A DNA stretch of 64,000 nt from contig NZ_CAKVJA010000001.1 in NCBI RefSeq assembly GCF_934754925.1, forward strand, positions 231,984 to 295,983. The letters run 5' to 3'. Positions 29,136-38,878 of the stretch are shown piece after piece. Under the pieces are notes generated by a model. The model searched no databases, was not told where the DNA came from, and saw only the letters and a program-made list of their open reading frames with translations. The DNA is from an uncultured Clostridium sp. (lineage in GTDB: Bacteria; Bacillota; Clostridia; Clostridiales; Clostridiaceae). Made by a program: the position numbers and the translations under genes. Each line of letters begins with the position of its first letter. Within the stretch, counting starts at the first letter, position 1.

Positions 29136-30618
29136 AAATATTAAGTATTATTCTATATTCTGTTCCTTTTGTATTATCAATCAATTTTATACTTCCATTA
29201 TGCTTTTCTATAATAGCTTTAGTAATAGCAAGTCCTAAACCAGTTCCCCCTGTTGACGAGCTTCTAGCTTTATCTTCTCTTACAAAAGCCTCAAAGATTT
29301 TATCTCTTATTTCTTCATTAATACCTCTTCCATCATCAAAAATTCTTATTTCAATTACATCATTAAATTTTCGTGATATAACAGATAAAGTTGTATTTTT
29401 TTCATTATATTTTATAGCATTATCTATTAAATTACTTATTGCTCTTGTAAATTTAACTTCATCAATATTAACCCAATATTCTTCTTCAGATATATTAAAA
29501 TCATAATTAAAATCTTTTGCCTCTAGTTCTGGAATATAATAAGCAACAATTTCTCTTAAAACTTCATTTACATCTACATTTTTTATGTTTAATTTATAAT
29601 CCATACTGTCTAATAAAGAAAATTCAAATAAATCAGTTATTATTTTAGTTGCTCTCCTTGAATTTATGTTAATTATAGTTAAATACTCTTGTTTTTCTTC
29701 TTCTGTTAATTTATCATAATTATTTAATATATCACTATAACCTAATACAGCTGATAATGGATTTTTTAAATCATGAGAAATATGTAGTATTAACTTATTT
29801 CTTTCTTGTTGAAGCCTTTGATTTTCTTCTTTTTCTATTTTTAGTGCTTCACTCATTAAGTTAAATCCATTAGCTAATTCTTTAAATTCATTATCTTTTT
29901 TTATATAAACTTGATTGCCATAATTACCTTCAGTTATTTTCTTCATTCCTTCATTTAAAGTATTTATTGGATTAATAAACTTTCTTGCTGTCCACTTTGC
30001 AAAAACATATATAATAATTAGCAGTAGTATAATATTGATAACTATTAATAATATTATTTCACTTTTATTCCCAGTTAGTGAATTATAATTATTATGTTTA
30101 TTTATATTCTCATATGGAACACCAAATACTACTAATTTATTTTGTTCTTTTATAAATTTATATGAAATTGAATATTCTATTTCATCATCAGTAGCTATTA
30201 TGGTGCTTTCTGAATCACTCATAGTCAGCATACTCTCTAATATTTTTATAGCTGAACTTGATTCCCTTTCAGAGTATACTTCAAAATTTAATATCTTAAT
30301 ATAATCGTCTAAAGTTATTTCTTCAAATTCCTTTATTAAATCTCCTCTCTTAAACTCTATATTATTATTTTCATCTATTACTATTAAAAATCCATTTATA
30401 TCCTCTAAGTCTTTTTCACTTATCATTTCATAATCATTTGCTAAACTGTAATTAATAAGTTTATACTTTATTGTTGATGGTAAAAATAAATAAGTACTAT
30501 ATAATATAAAGGTAATTATAAACATAATAACCATTATTGAAATAAGAGCAATATATCCTATAAAGTAATTTTTAAATAACTCTTTTGCAACTCCAGATTT
30601 AAATCTTCTTTTTCGCAT
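29134..30618 (-). CDS. sensor histidine kinase, two-component system
   Basis: A 494-residue membrane kinase. Transmembrane helices are at about 20-45 and 188-206, flanking a ~140-residue extracellular domain. A HAMP linker (207-260), the HisKA dimer with phospho-acceptor His282 (LHISHDLKNP) and a complete HATPase (NLIDNAIKYN, DDGRG, GGTGLGLAI) follow. It starts directly after the response regulator stop at 30619. The same operon begins with a pseudo-peptidase gene, which suggests the extracellular domain may sense or be tuned by that protein; this is inference. Confidence 0.93.
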   Translation of the reverse strand: MRKRRFKSGVAKELFKNYFIGYIALISIMVIMFIITFILYSTYLFLPSTIKYKLINYSLANDYEMISEKDLEDINGFLIVIDENNNIEFKRGDLIKEFEEITLDDYIKILNFEVYSERESSSAIKILESMLTMSDSESTIIATDDEIEYSISYKFIKEQNKLVVFGVPYENINKHNNYNSLTGNKSEIILLIVINIILLLIIIYVFAKWTARKFINPINTLNEGMKKITEGNYGNQVYIKKDNEFKELANGFNLMSEALKIEKEENQRLQQERNKLILHISHDLKNPLSAVLGYSDILNNYDKLTEEEKQEYLTIININSRRATKIITDLFEFSLLDSMDYKLNIKNVDVNEVLREIVAYYIPELEAKDFNYDFNISEEEYWVNIDEVKFTRAISNLIDNAIKYNEKNTTLSVISRKFNDVIEIRIFDDGRGINEEIRDKIFEAFVREDKARSSSTGGTGLGLAITKAIIEKHNGSIKLIDNTKGTEYRIILNI

Positions 30619-31308
30619 TTATTTCACCTTTTCAAATTTATACCCAATTCCTCTTATAGTCTTTAAATACTTAGGACTCTTTGGATTATCCTCTATTTTT
30701 TCTCTTAAGTGACTCAAATGTACAAGAAGTGTATTATCATCTCCAAAATAACTTTCTTCCCATACCTTCTCATAAATTTGTTTCTTGGTATAAACTCTAC
30801 CAGAATTACTCATTAATAAATCTAATATCTTAAACTCCTTAGGATTTAAATCAATTTTAATATTATTTTTATATACTTCATAATTTTCCTTATTTAAAGT
30901 TAACTCTCCTAATACTATTTTAGTATATTCCTCTTTATTATTTACATATTGATAACAACGTCTTAATTGAGATGCTACTCTCGCTGTTAACTCAATGGTA
31001 TTAATTGGTTTAACTATGTAATCATCAGCACCTAATCCTAATGCTAAAACCTTATCACTATCAGTTGACATAGCTGTTATAAAAATTATTGGAATCACAG
31101 AAGTTTTTCTTATTTCTTCCATTACAGTTATACCATCTATATTAGGCATCATTATATCTAATAATGCTAAATGAACTTCTTGATTTTTAAAAGCTTCTAA
31201 AGCTTCTATTCCATCTTTACATTCAATTACCTCATAACCTTCTTTCTTCATATTTAAAGCTAATAACCTTCTTATATCGTCTTCATCTTCAGCAATTAAA
31301 ATTTTCAT
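30619..31308 (-). CDS. OmpR/PhoB-family response regulator
   Basis: A 229-residue regulator: receiver domain with acceptor Asp51 (LLDIMMPN) and switch Lys100 (DDYIVKP), then a winged-helix domain (VHLSHLREKIEDNPKSPKYL and TIRGIGYKFE). The start at 31308 is chosen from the GGAGGATAAATAAT site; the longer frame to 31350 would overlap the previous gene. It lies one base after the pseudo-peptidase stop and directly before the kinase gene, forming a tight three-gene operon. Confidence 0.94.
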   Translation of the reverse strand: MKILIAEDEDDIRRLLALNMKKEGYEVIECKDGIEALEAFKNQEVHLALLDIMMPNIDGITVMEEIRKTSVIPIIFITAMSTDSDKVLALGLGADDYIVKPINTIELTARVASQLRRCYQYVNNKEEYTKIVLGELTLNKENYEVYKNNIKIDLNPKEFKILDLLMSNSGRVYTKKQIYEKVWEESYFGDDNTLLVHLSHLREKIEDNPKSPKYLKTIRGIGYKFEKVK

Positions 31309-31309
31309 A

Positions 31310-32518
31310 TTATTTATCCTCCAATAATTTTTCCTTAGCATAACATTCACTTGCTAAATCTAGCATATTATTATTTTCATACACTATAGCTAATCTTCTC
31401 CATAAAATAGATTGTGTTGGATGCTTTTCAATACTATCTTTTAAAAATTCTATAGTTTTTTCAAATCCACTATTTGTTTCATAAAGAGTACACAAAAACT
31501 CATATGCTCTCATATCATTTTCATTATTTTTAATATATTCTTCTAAACATTGAATTTTAATGTCTATATAATCATTTATATCATTAGTATTAATTGCATA
31601 ATATTCACTATCATATATGTTATAACTTTTACTTACTTCACTTTCAAACTCATCTAAAGATATTCCCATAACTTCATTAAAGCTTTCTTCAAATGTATTT
31701 ATCTTGCATTTCTCAAATATATCACCAATTGATTTTTCGCCATTAAACTGAATTATTTTATGAATTAAATAAGTGCTTTGAGCAAATAGTTTTGAATTTT
31801 CTTCACTTTTACTAGCTTCAATCCATACATTACTATTATCTAATTCCTTCAATGGTAAAAAAATTGATGCTTCATAAATTGGTTCCACAATAGAACAATA
31901 ATATTCATTAAGTCCATTTATAAACCATATAGGAAAATATTGTTTATTTAAGTTATTATCTTTAAAAAAGTTATCAAGTAAATAATTATAATATAAGTTA
32001 AATAATTTTTCTTTAAAACTCATTGACTGTATTACAAATGAATCATCATTTTCTCTTATTTTTGGTAAGTTATTAATAATTTCTCTAAAAACATCTTCAA
32101 CATTCATATAAATTGTATTTAATGTTTTATTATAATACCCAGCCCCATGTCTTTGTGTATCTCCTATGCTCAATCTTTCTTGAAATATTTCTTTATCAAA
32201 ATCTAACTGAATTGTAAGTTCTTCTTTAGGAATATATCCTAAAATTTCATTTGATTTTACTTCAATTTTATCTAAATATGAAAATAATAAAGGTAAAGCT
32301 ATTTCAACTTCTTCATTATGAAGTATTTTGTAGTTTTTATATAATGTTTCTTTAAAGTTATTTTTATATTCTTTATCTTCAAATTGTGAATAATAAATTT
32401 TATTTATTTTATATTTTATAAATTCTTTTCCAGGAGTACTATTAGCATAAGCTATTCCCATCCCTACAATAATAACAAGACTTGTCCCAATTATAATTTT
32501 CTTCTTATACTTTATCAT
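31310..32518 (-). CDS. membrane-anchored pseudo-metallopeptidase (peptidase MA-like fold, catalytic residues lost) with C-terminal helical repeats
   Basis: A 402-residue protein with an N-terminal signal anchor (residues 6-26) and an extracellular domain homologous to the peptidase at 5858-6844. Alignment by eye puts LFNLYYNYLLDNFF where the active paralogue has LTHEISHYYFSQFL, and FINGLNEYY where it has INEGVADY. Thus both zinc histidines, the catalytic Glu and the third ligand are replaced. The last ~70 residues (YIDIKIQCLEEYIKNNENDM onward) look like TPR-type helical repeats. It is the first gene of an operon with a response regulator and kinase, so a sensory or scaffold role is inferred. 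Confidence 0.75.
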   Translation of the reverse strand: MIKYKKKIIIGTSLVIIVGMGIAYANSTPGKEFIKYKINKIYYSQFEDKEYKNNFKETLYKNYKILHNEEVEIALPLLFSYLDKIEVKSNEILGYIPKEELTIQLDFDKEIFQERLSIGDTQRHGAGYYNKTLNTIYMNVEDVFREIINNLPKIRENDDSFVIQSMSFKEKLFNLYYNYLLDNFFKDNNLNKQYFPIWFINGLNEYYCSIVEPIYEASIFLPLKELDNSNVWIEASKSEENSKLFAQSTYLIHKIIQFNGEKSIGDIFEKCKINTFEESFNEVMGISLDEFESEVSKSYNIYDSEYYAINTNDINDYIDIKIQCLEEYIKNNENDMRAYEFLCTLYETNSGFEKTIEFLKDSIEKHPTQSILWRRLAIVYENNNMLDLASECYAKEKLLEDK

Positions 32519-32670
32519 TTTTATTATTATCCCCCTAAATATTCCGTATTTTTAATTAAATTTCTTTAATATTTATCAATTGGTATTGTTAATCTTAATA
32601 ATAAGATAATATACTATAATTAATCTACTATTATATAAACCTTAAATTTACCTTAAATTAGTATCATTGA

Positions 32671-32704
32671 AAAAAGAGACATAGCTAATAAAAGCTATAT
32701 CCCT
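32671..32704 (-). terminator. terminator at the end of the HAD gene/riboflavin region
   Basis: GACATAGCT and AGCTATATC arms (with a G-U pair) followed by T7 on the minus strand, overlapping the HAD stop codon. Confidence 0.6.
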
Positions 32705-33342
32705 AATATATGGATAATATCCTTAATATTCTCTATAATATAATCAGCCTCTTTAAGCTCATCATCATTTCCATAGCCATAACTACAACCAATAGAAAAT
32801 AAATTATGCTTTTTTGCTAATTCTATATCAACAAATCTATCACCAACAACAATAAAATCTCCTTGGTAATTTTCCTTAATAAACTTAAAAATTTCATACT
32901 TAGGAATAAAGTGAAAATCTTCACTACAATAAAAATCTATAAAATACTTATTTAAATTAAATTTTTCTATATGTTTATTCATATAACTAGACTTACAATT
33001 ACTTAAAAATATTAATTTATATCCATATTCATTTAATTTATTAAGTGTTTCAATAGTACAATCATATAACTGAACTTCTCCTTTATCTATATATTCAATC
33101 ATAGCTTGTCCTATAATTGAACTACACTTCTCTTTTTCACACTTTGGCAGATTAGGCATAAATGTATTCCACATATCCTTTGGACTTAAACCAAGAAATT
33201 TACTTATTTCTTCTTCTTCAAACTCTCTTTTCTTTGCATAACCATTGGCAACTAAATAATCATAAGCTTTCATAAAAGCAGGTTTATATATTTTTATACT
33301 ATTATGCAGAGTGCCATCATAATCAAAAATAATGTATTTCAT
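32695..33342 (-). CDS. HAD-family phosphatase
   Basis: A 215-residue haloacid dehalogenase-type hydrolase. The nucleophile Asp7 and acid/base Asp9 are in FDYDGTLHNS, and later the LSNC and VGDRFVDIELAK motifs complete the active site. The cap domain is alpha-helical. It is the last gene of the riboflavin operon, only 3 nt after ribH. That position makes a role as the missing phosphatase that dephosphorylates the 5-amino-6-ribitylamino-uracil phosphate intermediate of riboflavin synthesis attractive, but that assignment is inference. Confidence 0.83.
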   Translation of the reverse strand: MKYIIFDYDGTLHNSIKIYKPAFMKAYDYLVANGYAKKREFEEEEISKFLGLSPKDMWNTFMPNLPKCEKEKCSSIIGQAMIEYIDKGEVQLYDCTIETLNKLNEYGYKLIFLSNCKSSYMNKHIEKFNLNKYFIDFYCSEDFHFIPKYEIFKFIKENYQGDFIVVGDRFVDIELAKKHNLFSIGCSYGYGNDDELKEADYIIENIKDIIHILGI

Positions 33343-33345
33343 AGA

Positions 33346-33807
33346 CTAAAAGTTCTTTAAAAGGTTAACCATTTCAATAGCCGTAACCGCTGCATCGTAT
33401 CCCTTATTACCTGATTTAGTACCAGCTCTTTCTATAGCTTGTTCTATGCTATCTGTAGTTAATACTCCAAATATTACTGGCTTTTCAGTTTGAAGTGATA
33501 CACTTGCAATTCCTTTTGACGCTTCTGCACAAACATAATCAAAATGAGGTGTTGATCCCTTTATAACTGCACCTAAGCAAATTACTACATCATACTCATC
33601 ATTTTTAGCCATTTTCTTTGCTACAAGTGGTATTTCAAATGCTCCTGGAACCCATGCAACATCTATATTATTTTCCTCTACACCATGTCTCTTTAACCCA
33701 TCTAAAGCTCCACCTAATAATTTTGATACTATAAATTCATTAAATCTTCCTACTACTATTCCAACCTTAAGTCCTTCCGCTACTAAATTTCCTTCTATTA
33801 TTCTCAT
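33346..33807 (-). CDS. ribH: 6,7-dimethyl-8-ribityllumazine synthase
   Basis: A 153-residue lumazine synthase that joins the pyrimidine intermediate and dihydroxybutanone phosphate. Family motifs include VGRFNEFI at the start, [23 protein letters not shown] and the [18 protein letters not shown] segment. Expected length and a GGAGG-type start support an intact gene. It follows ribBA after 143 nt, still on the minus strand of the FMN-riboswitch operon. Confidence 0.96.
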   Translation of the reverse strand: MRIIEGNLVAEGLKVGIVVGRFNEFIVSKLLGGALDGLKRHGVEENNIDVAWVPGAFEIPLVAKKMAKNDEYDVVICLGAVIKGSTPHFDYVCAEASKGIASVSLQTEKPVIFGVLTTDSIEQAIERAGTKSGNKGYDAAVTAIEMVNLLKNF

Positions 33808-33950
33808 TTTTTCTTCCTCCTAAATTTTCATTCATTTTATATAATTTTTAATTTATAACTTGTCCTACATTTTTAACTTGAATCCTTATTTTTCTAAAAG
33901 TAATATAAACTATACTTGTTCATTGGTTTTACTATAAAACTCTAATAACT

Positions 33951-35153
33951 TTAAAGCATATGCCCAAGTTTTTCTTTTTTAGTTTGTAAGTAAAACTCAT
34001 TTTTTTCGTTGTGATTCATTTTAATTGGAACTCTATTTACAATTTCTATGCCATACCTTTCTAATCCATCTATCTTTCTTGGATTATTAGTCATTAAATT
34101 AACTTTAGAAACACCTAAATCCTTTAAAATTGCAGCTGCAACATCGTAACTTCTCATATCTGCGGGAAAACCTAACATTTCATTTGCTTCTACAGTGTCA
34201 AATCCTTTATCTTGAAGTGAATAAGCCTTTAATTTATTTATAAGTCCTATTCCTCTTCCTTCTTGCCTCATATAAAGTAAAATTCCGCAGCCTTCTTCAG
34301 CAATTCTCTTCATAGCTGCATCATATTGTTCTCCACAATCACATCTTTTAGATCCCAATGCATCTCCTGTTAAGCATTCTGAATGAATTCTAGTTAAAAC
34401 TTCAGAATTATTATTTATATGACCTTTAACTAATGCCACATGATGTTCTCCATTTAATTTATTTATAAATCCATACATTTTAAAATCACCATATCTAGTT
34501 GGCATTTTAATTTCAACAACTCTTTCAACCCTTGCTTCTTTCTTTTCCTTTTCTCTTCTATACGCAACTAGATCTTCAATAGTTATTATTTTTAAGTTAT
34601 GAACCTTTGCAAATTCCATTAATTCTGGAGTTCTTGCCATTGTACCATCATCATTCATTATTTCACATATAACTCCAGCAGGCCTTAACCCAGCAAGTTT
34701 AGCTAAATCAACAGATGCTTCTGTATGGCCACATCTTTTTAATACACCACCTTCTTTAGCTATTAATGGGAATACATGCCCTGGTCTTCTGAAATCTTCT
34801 GCCTTACAATTATTATCAAGTACTTTTTGAATAGTTAATGCTCTTTCAAATGCTGATATACCTGTAGTTGTATCCACATGATCGATTGATACTGTAAAAG
34901 CAGTTTCATGATTATCAGTATTCTTTTCTACCATTTTACCTATTTTTAATTCATTTAATCTTTTTTTTTCCATAGGCATACAGATAAGTCCACGTCCATA
35001 TTTAGCCATAAAATTAATAGCTTCCCCAGTAACCTTATCTGCTGCCATTAATAAATCTCCTTCATTTTCTCTATTAGGATTATCAACAACAATAACAATT
35101 TTTCCATCTTTTATATCTTTTATTGCTTCTTCAACACTATTAAATTTATACAT
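33951..35153 (-). CDS. ribBA: bifunctional 3,4-dihydroxy-2-butanone-4-phosphate synthase/GTP cyclohydrolase II
   Basis: A 400-residue fusion. Residues 1-200 are the DHBP synthase (acidic NRENEGD at 27-33 and HTEAS with His143 and Glu145). Residues 206-400 are GTP cyclohydrolase II with zinc cysteines C260, C271 and C273 ([14 protein letters not shown]) and [10 protein letters not shown]. Both starting branches of riboflavin synthesis are thus encoded by one gene. It lies 20 nt after ribE. Confidence 0.97.
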   Translation of the reverse strand: MYKFNSVEEAIKDIKDGKIVIVVDNPNRENEGDLLMAADKVTGEAINFMAKYGRGLICMPMEKKRLNELKIGKMVEKNTDNHETAFTVSIDHVDTTTGISAFERALTIQKVLDNNCKAEDFRRPGHVFPLIAKEGGVLKRCGHTEASVDLAKLAGLRPAGVICEIMNDDGTMARTPELMEFAKVHNLKIITIEDLVAYRREKEKKEARVERVVEIKMPTRYGDFKMYGFINKLNGEHHVALVKGHINNNSEVLTRIHSECLTGDALGSKRCDCGEQYDAAMKRIAEEGCGILLYMRQEGRGIGLINKLKAYSLQDKGFDTVEANEMLGFPADMRSYDVAAAILKDLGVSKVNLMTNNPRKIDGLERYGIEIVNRVPIKMNHNEKNEFYLQTKKEKLGHML

Positions 35154-35173
35154 AAACCCTTACTCCTTTCATA

Positions 35174-35830
35174 TTAAAAAAATCCATTTTCCCTTAGAAA
35201 ATCTTCTGTTAATGATGTATTCTTTTTGTTTTCTTCCTTTGTTTCTAATCTCATAAGCTTTTCAACATATTTTGAAATCACATCACATTCAAGATTAACA
35301 GTTTCACCAATAGCTTTATTTAACAATGTAGTTTCTTGTGCAGTATGAGGTATTATTGAAACTTTAAATACATTTTCATCTACATATGCAACTGTTAAAC
35401 TTATACCATCAATTGTTATTGAACCTTTTAAAACTACATATCTTAAAATATCATTTGTAGTTTTTATAGTAACCCAAGTAGCATTATCTTCTTTTATTAA
35501 TGAAATAATTTCACCAGTTCCATCTATATGTCCACTTACAATATGACCACCTAATCTACTTTGTAATGTTAATGCTCTTTCTAAGTTAACTTTAGTTCCT
35601 ACATTTAAATTTCCTAAATTACTTCTCCTTAATGTTTCAGCCATAACATCAGCTTCAAAACTATTTGCTTTTAAATCTGTCACAGTAAGGCATACCCCAT
35701 TAGTACAAATACTATCTCCTACATTTGTATTTTCTAAAACCTTATTTGCTTTAATTAATAATTTTGAAGATTTGCTACTTTTTTTTATTTCCTGTATAAC
35801 ACCTAATTCTTCAATTATACCTGTAAACAT
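35174..35830 (-). CDS. ribE: riboflavin synthase alpha subunit
   Basis: A 218-residue protein with two repeats of the lumazine-binding barrel (MFTGIIEELG and GHIVSGHIDGTG regions). Trimers dismutate two lumazines to riboflavin. The start at 35830 is chosen because AGGTGGTGATTAT precedes MFTGIIEE; the six upstream codons are only frame extension. It follows ribD by 11 nt. The C-terminal helix runs a little long after the second barrel. Confidence 0.96.
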   Translation of the reverse strand: MFTGIIEELGVIQEIKKSSKSSKLLIKANKVLENTNVGDSICTNGVCLTVTDLKANSFEADVMAETLRRSNLGNLNVGTKVNLERALTLQSRLGGHIVSGHIDGTGEIISLIKEDNATWVTIKTTNDILRYVVLKGSITIDGISLTVAYVDENVFKVSIIPHTAQETTLLNKAIGETVNLECDVISKYVEKLMRLETKEENKKNTSLTEDFLRENGFF

Positions 35831-35841
35831 ATAATCACCAC

Positions 35842-36933
35842 CTAACATATATATCCTTCAACTAAAATATCTTCATCTACAATATTGGTAGTAATATCTT
35901 TCAATTTAAAGGCATCATTTAATTTATCTATTCCTATTCCACCTACTGGTGTTTTAGAGGATTCTCCTCCTATAATTTTAGGAGATATATAAATCATTAC
36001 TTTATCAACTATACTTTCTTCTAAAGCAGAATAATTAAGTGTTGACCCTCCTTCTAATAAAATACTATCTATATTTAATTCCCCAAGTTTTTTAATAAGA
36101 GCACTTAAATCAACCTGTCCATTTTTTTCGTCTATAATTAGCACATTAATATTCTTTTTTAATAACTCTTGCATATTTTTTATATTTGCTCTTTTAGTAG
36201 TTGCTATTATTGTTTTATTATCTTTATTTTGTAATACTTTAGAATTCATAGGTATTCTTAATGTGCTATCAACAATAATTCTTATTGGATTACTTCCATT
36301 TTCTATTCTACAAGTTAATTCTGGGTTATCCTTAATTACAGTATTTACTCCTACCATAATTCCAGAAAGCTTATTTCTTAAATTATGAACTTGTAATCTT
36401 GATTTTTCAGAACTAATCCATTTAGATTCACCAGTTCTTGTTGCCATTTTCCCATCAAGAGACATAGCAGTTTTTAATACCACAAAAGGCTTTTTAGTTA
36501 ATATATATTTTATAAATACTTCATTAAGTTTTTTACATTTATCTTCTAATACACCAACCTTTACTTCTATACCAGCCTTTTTTAATTTATCTACTCCATT
36601 TCCTGAAACTAATGGATTAGGATCTATCATTCCAATAACCACTCGCTTTATATTATTTTCAATTATTTTATCTGCACATGGTGGCGTTTTACCATAATGA
36701 GAGCACGGTTCTAAAGTTATATACATAGTAGATCCACTTGGATCTTCCTTTAAGCTTTTAAATGCATTTACTTCAGCATGTCCTTCTCCATATCTTTCGT
36801 GATAGCCTTCTCCGATTACAATTCCATCCTTTACAATTACAGCTCCAACCATTGGATTTGGATTTACTTTTCCTTCACCTTTCTTTGCCAATTTAATGGC
36901 TAACTCCATAAATTTTTCATCCAAATTTATCAC
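35842..36933 (-). CDS. ribD: bifunctional riboflavin deaminase/reductase
   Basis: A 363-residue enzyme. The N-terminal deaminase has the zinc motif His52-Ala-Glu and PCSH...C with Cys77 and Cys86 (EPCSHYGKTPPC). The C-terminal DHFR-like reductase starts near residue 145 (KTAMSLDGKMATRTGESKW). It performs the second and third steps of riboflavin synthesis. First gene after the riboswitch. Confidence 0.96.
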   Translation of the reverse strand: MINLDEKFMELAIKLAKKGEGKVNPNPMVGAVIVKDGIVIGEGYHERYGEGHAEVNAFKSLKEDPSGSTMYITLEPCSHYGKTPPCADKIIENNIKRVVIGMIDPNPLVSGNGVDKLKKAGIEVKVGVLEDKCKKLNEVFIKYILTKKPFVVLKTAMSLDGKMATRTGESKWISSEKSRLQVHNLRNKLSGIMVGVNTVIKDNPELTCRIENGSNPIRIIVDSTLRIPMNSKVLQNKDNKTIIATTKRANIKNMQELLKKNINVLIIDEKNGQVDLSALIKKLGELNIDSILLEGGSTLNYSALEESIVDKVMIYISPKIIGGESSKTPVGGIGIDKLNDAFKLKDITTNIVDEDILVEGYIC

Positions 36934-36975
36934 CTCACAATGAAATTAATTTGAATTTAATAAATCATTCAAAAA

Positions 36976-37002
36976 AAGCCCTGAGCTTTTTACTCAGGGC
37001 TT
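36976..37002 (-). terminator. terminator before ribD
   Basis: Perfect 10-bp GC-containing stem AAGCCCTGAG/CTCAGGGCTT with a 7-nt loop, followed by T7 on the minus strand, 43 nt before the ribD start. It is the more downstream of two terminators in the riboswitch leader. Confidence 0.8.
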
Positions 37003-37128
37003 AATATTTTACAATCATTCTTATATTATCATTTTATTTACAATTAAACTTAATAAAAAATATTTAATAAATATAACTATAAAAATAAAATTTATAAAAA
37101 TAATCATATAAATTTTGTGAAAATAAAA

Positions 37129-37155
37129 GCTCTGAAATATAAAATATTTCAGAGC
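37129..37155 (-). terminator. terminator immediately downstream of the FMN aptamer
   Basis: Arms GCTCTGAAATA/TATTTCAGAGC pair over 11 bp with a 5-nt loop, followed by TTTTATTTT on the minus strand. Probably the primary expression platform of the riboswitch. Confidence 0.8.
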
Positions 37156-37202
37156 ATAAATACACAAAACTAATATAGTAGTTAAAAATACTATATTTAC
37201 AT

Positions 37203-37312
37203 TTATCTTCTTCCATCCAGACTTTACTGTCGGCCTCGGAATTTCACCGAATCTGCTAAAATCGCTCGCGGGCTTTACCGCCGGTAGGGAATTTCACCCT
37301 GCCCTGAAGATT
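37203..37312 (-). promoter_or_regulatory. FMN riboswitch (RFN element)
   Basis: Read on the minus strand, the region shows the RFN landmarks in order: GGGCAGGGTGAAATTCCCTACC, GGCGGTAAAGCCCGCGAGC, then GATTCGGTGAAATTCCGAGG and CCGACAGTAAAGTCTGGATG, closed by the P1 arms ATCTTC/GAAGAT. It senses FMN and controls the ribD-ribE-ribBA-ribH operon by premature termination at one or both downstream terminators. Confidence 0.95.
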
Positions 37313-37450
37313 TATTAAATTATAATTAAATGTTATTATAAATACTATTTTATGTCAATACTTTTTTTGGAAACTATATTTTTGTTATAAAATTATATAT
37401 TATTATCAACACATTTTTCTAATAGTATATGCTACTATTAAATATAAAAT

Positions 37451-38695
37451 TTAATTCTCAACCATTTCTATAGTAGCTCTGGATGCTCCTTTACTTAAAT
37501 AATATCTATATGGTTTAATTTTATTTATTACATTATTAATAAAAGTATTTAAGTTACTTTCTTTAAGACTATTATCAAAAATATATTTTGCAAAATTATC
37601 AATTTGATCTAAACAGGTTATTGCTAAAGATTTTCTTATATTATAACCGCTATTTATTACTTTATTAAAATCATTATATATATTTTCATTTAATAAGTCT
37701 AAATCTAATAAAGCAAACCTTAAACAACCTTGAAATCTATTTGGTATATTAGTTAAATCAACTATTTTATTATATGGCGCACAGTTTAATTCTCCTGGTA
37801 GTGGACCTGCCCCATGTCTTGTTAAATAACTTCTAGTTACATAAATAACTTCAATATTAACTTTATTTTTTGCTTCATTTGAAAATTCACTATAAACTTC
37901 ATTCAAAAGTTCAATTACATTTTCTATACCTGTTTTTGAGTGAGTTACATGAGGGAAGTACTTATAGTTTTCATGGAGCATTAAACCTTGAGCGCCTTCA
38001 AATATTAACGTTGTGAATTTCCTATTTATTTCTTTAAATGATGTTATTTTGATATCTTTTATAAAATCCTATATATCTTCAATAAAATTAAATATCAAGT
38101 TATTATTTTCAAGTATGCTCTTAAATTCATTGTCAATGTTATTTACTCCAAGTTCCTTTAACCTTTTATTAACATAATGATTTTTAATATCCATTAATAT
38201 CTCATAAACTTTAGTTTTATTAAGATTTATATCTAATATATCTTTAACTTTTAACTTAAACCTATCTTTTGAGTTTCTAACTAATGTTTCATTAAACCCC
38301 AAACCACAACTACCATGATTATTTTTACCTCTAAAAATCTCAACAATTTGATTTATAATCATATCATAAGGGGTAGTTATTAAACATTCATCATCTACAT
38401 ATATTTGAGGATTTAATCCTATCTTCATTAACTCATTCAATTCCTTTAAAAAAGATAATGGATTAACTACAAAGTATTTACTTAAAAATGTTGGTGTATT
38501 ATTAAAGGTTCCACTTCCAAAATGACCAAAAACATGTCTATTTCCATCTGGAGTCACTACTGTATGCCCAGCTTGAGCCCCTGAATTAAATCTAACTACA
38601 ATTGGATTATCACATTTATTACAAAAATAATCTGTCATTAATCCTTTTCCCTCATCTCCAAAGTTTGCACCTATTATTACCTTTACCTCTTTCAT
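37451..38695 (-). pseudogene. divergent adenylosuccinate synthetase-like gene interrupted by one in-frame TAG
   Basis: One 415-codon frame covers the whole region, broken only by a TAG at 38069-38071 (after NFIEDI). The N-terminal half has the PurA P-loop ANFGDEGKG (residues 9-17) and the SGAQAGHTVV IMP loop. After the stop, FEGAQGLMLHENYKYFPHVTHSKTG matches PurA FEGAQGTLLD...VTSSNTT. Downstream are PLPGEL and CLRFALLDLD. No frameshift is present. It may be a nonsense-inactivated gene or expressed by readthrough. It is more divergent than housekeeping PurA and follows a Nudix/wHTH regulator, so it may be a paralogue with a separate role. Confidence 0.8.
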
Positions 38696-38758
38696 TAATC
38701 CATACCTCCATAAATTATTTTTATACTAAAATCTCAAAAATCCTATTTTCCTTTTTCT

Positions 38759-38878
38759 TTATGCCTTAAAATCATGGCTAGTATAATTTTCATAATAGTT
38801 TCTTGGTTCATTATTTCTATATAAAAACTCTCTTCCATTAAATCTTTGTAATGTTTCTACTATAAGTTCTACCAGTTT
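38759..38878 (-). pseudogene. short coding-like tail after the Nudix regulator
   Basis: A 39-codon frame without its own start, in a different frame from the Nudix gene and overlapping its last codons, reads LVELIVETLQRFNGREFLYR and ends in TAA at 38759-38761. Composition looks coding, but it lacks an ATG and ribosome site. It may be the 3' end of a lost gene between the regulator and the purA-like gene. Confidence 0.3.

Noticed and set aside
38069..38071. Pyrrolysine at the in-frame TAG of the purA-like gene
   Set aside because: No pyl genes or insertion element are visible; a nonsense mutation is simpler.
37451..38695. Phage-type PurZ (2-aminoadenine pathway) identity
   Set aside because: The Asp of GDEGKG is present as in PurA, and no Z-genome partners are nearby.
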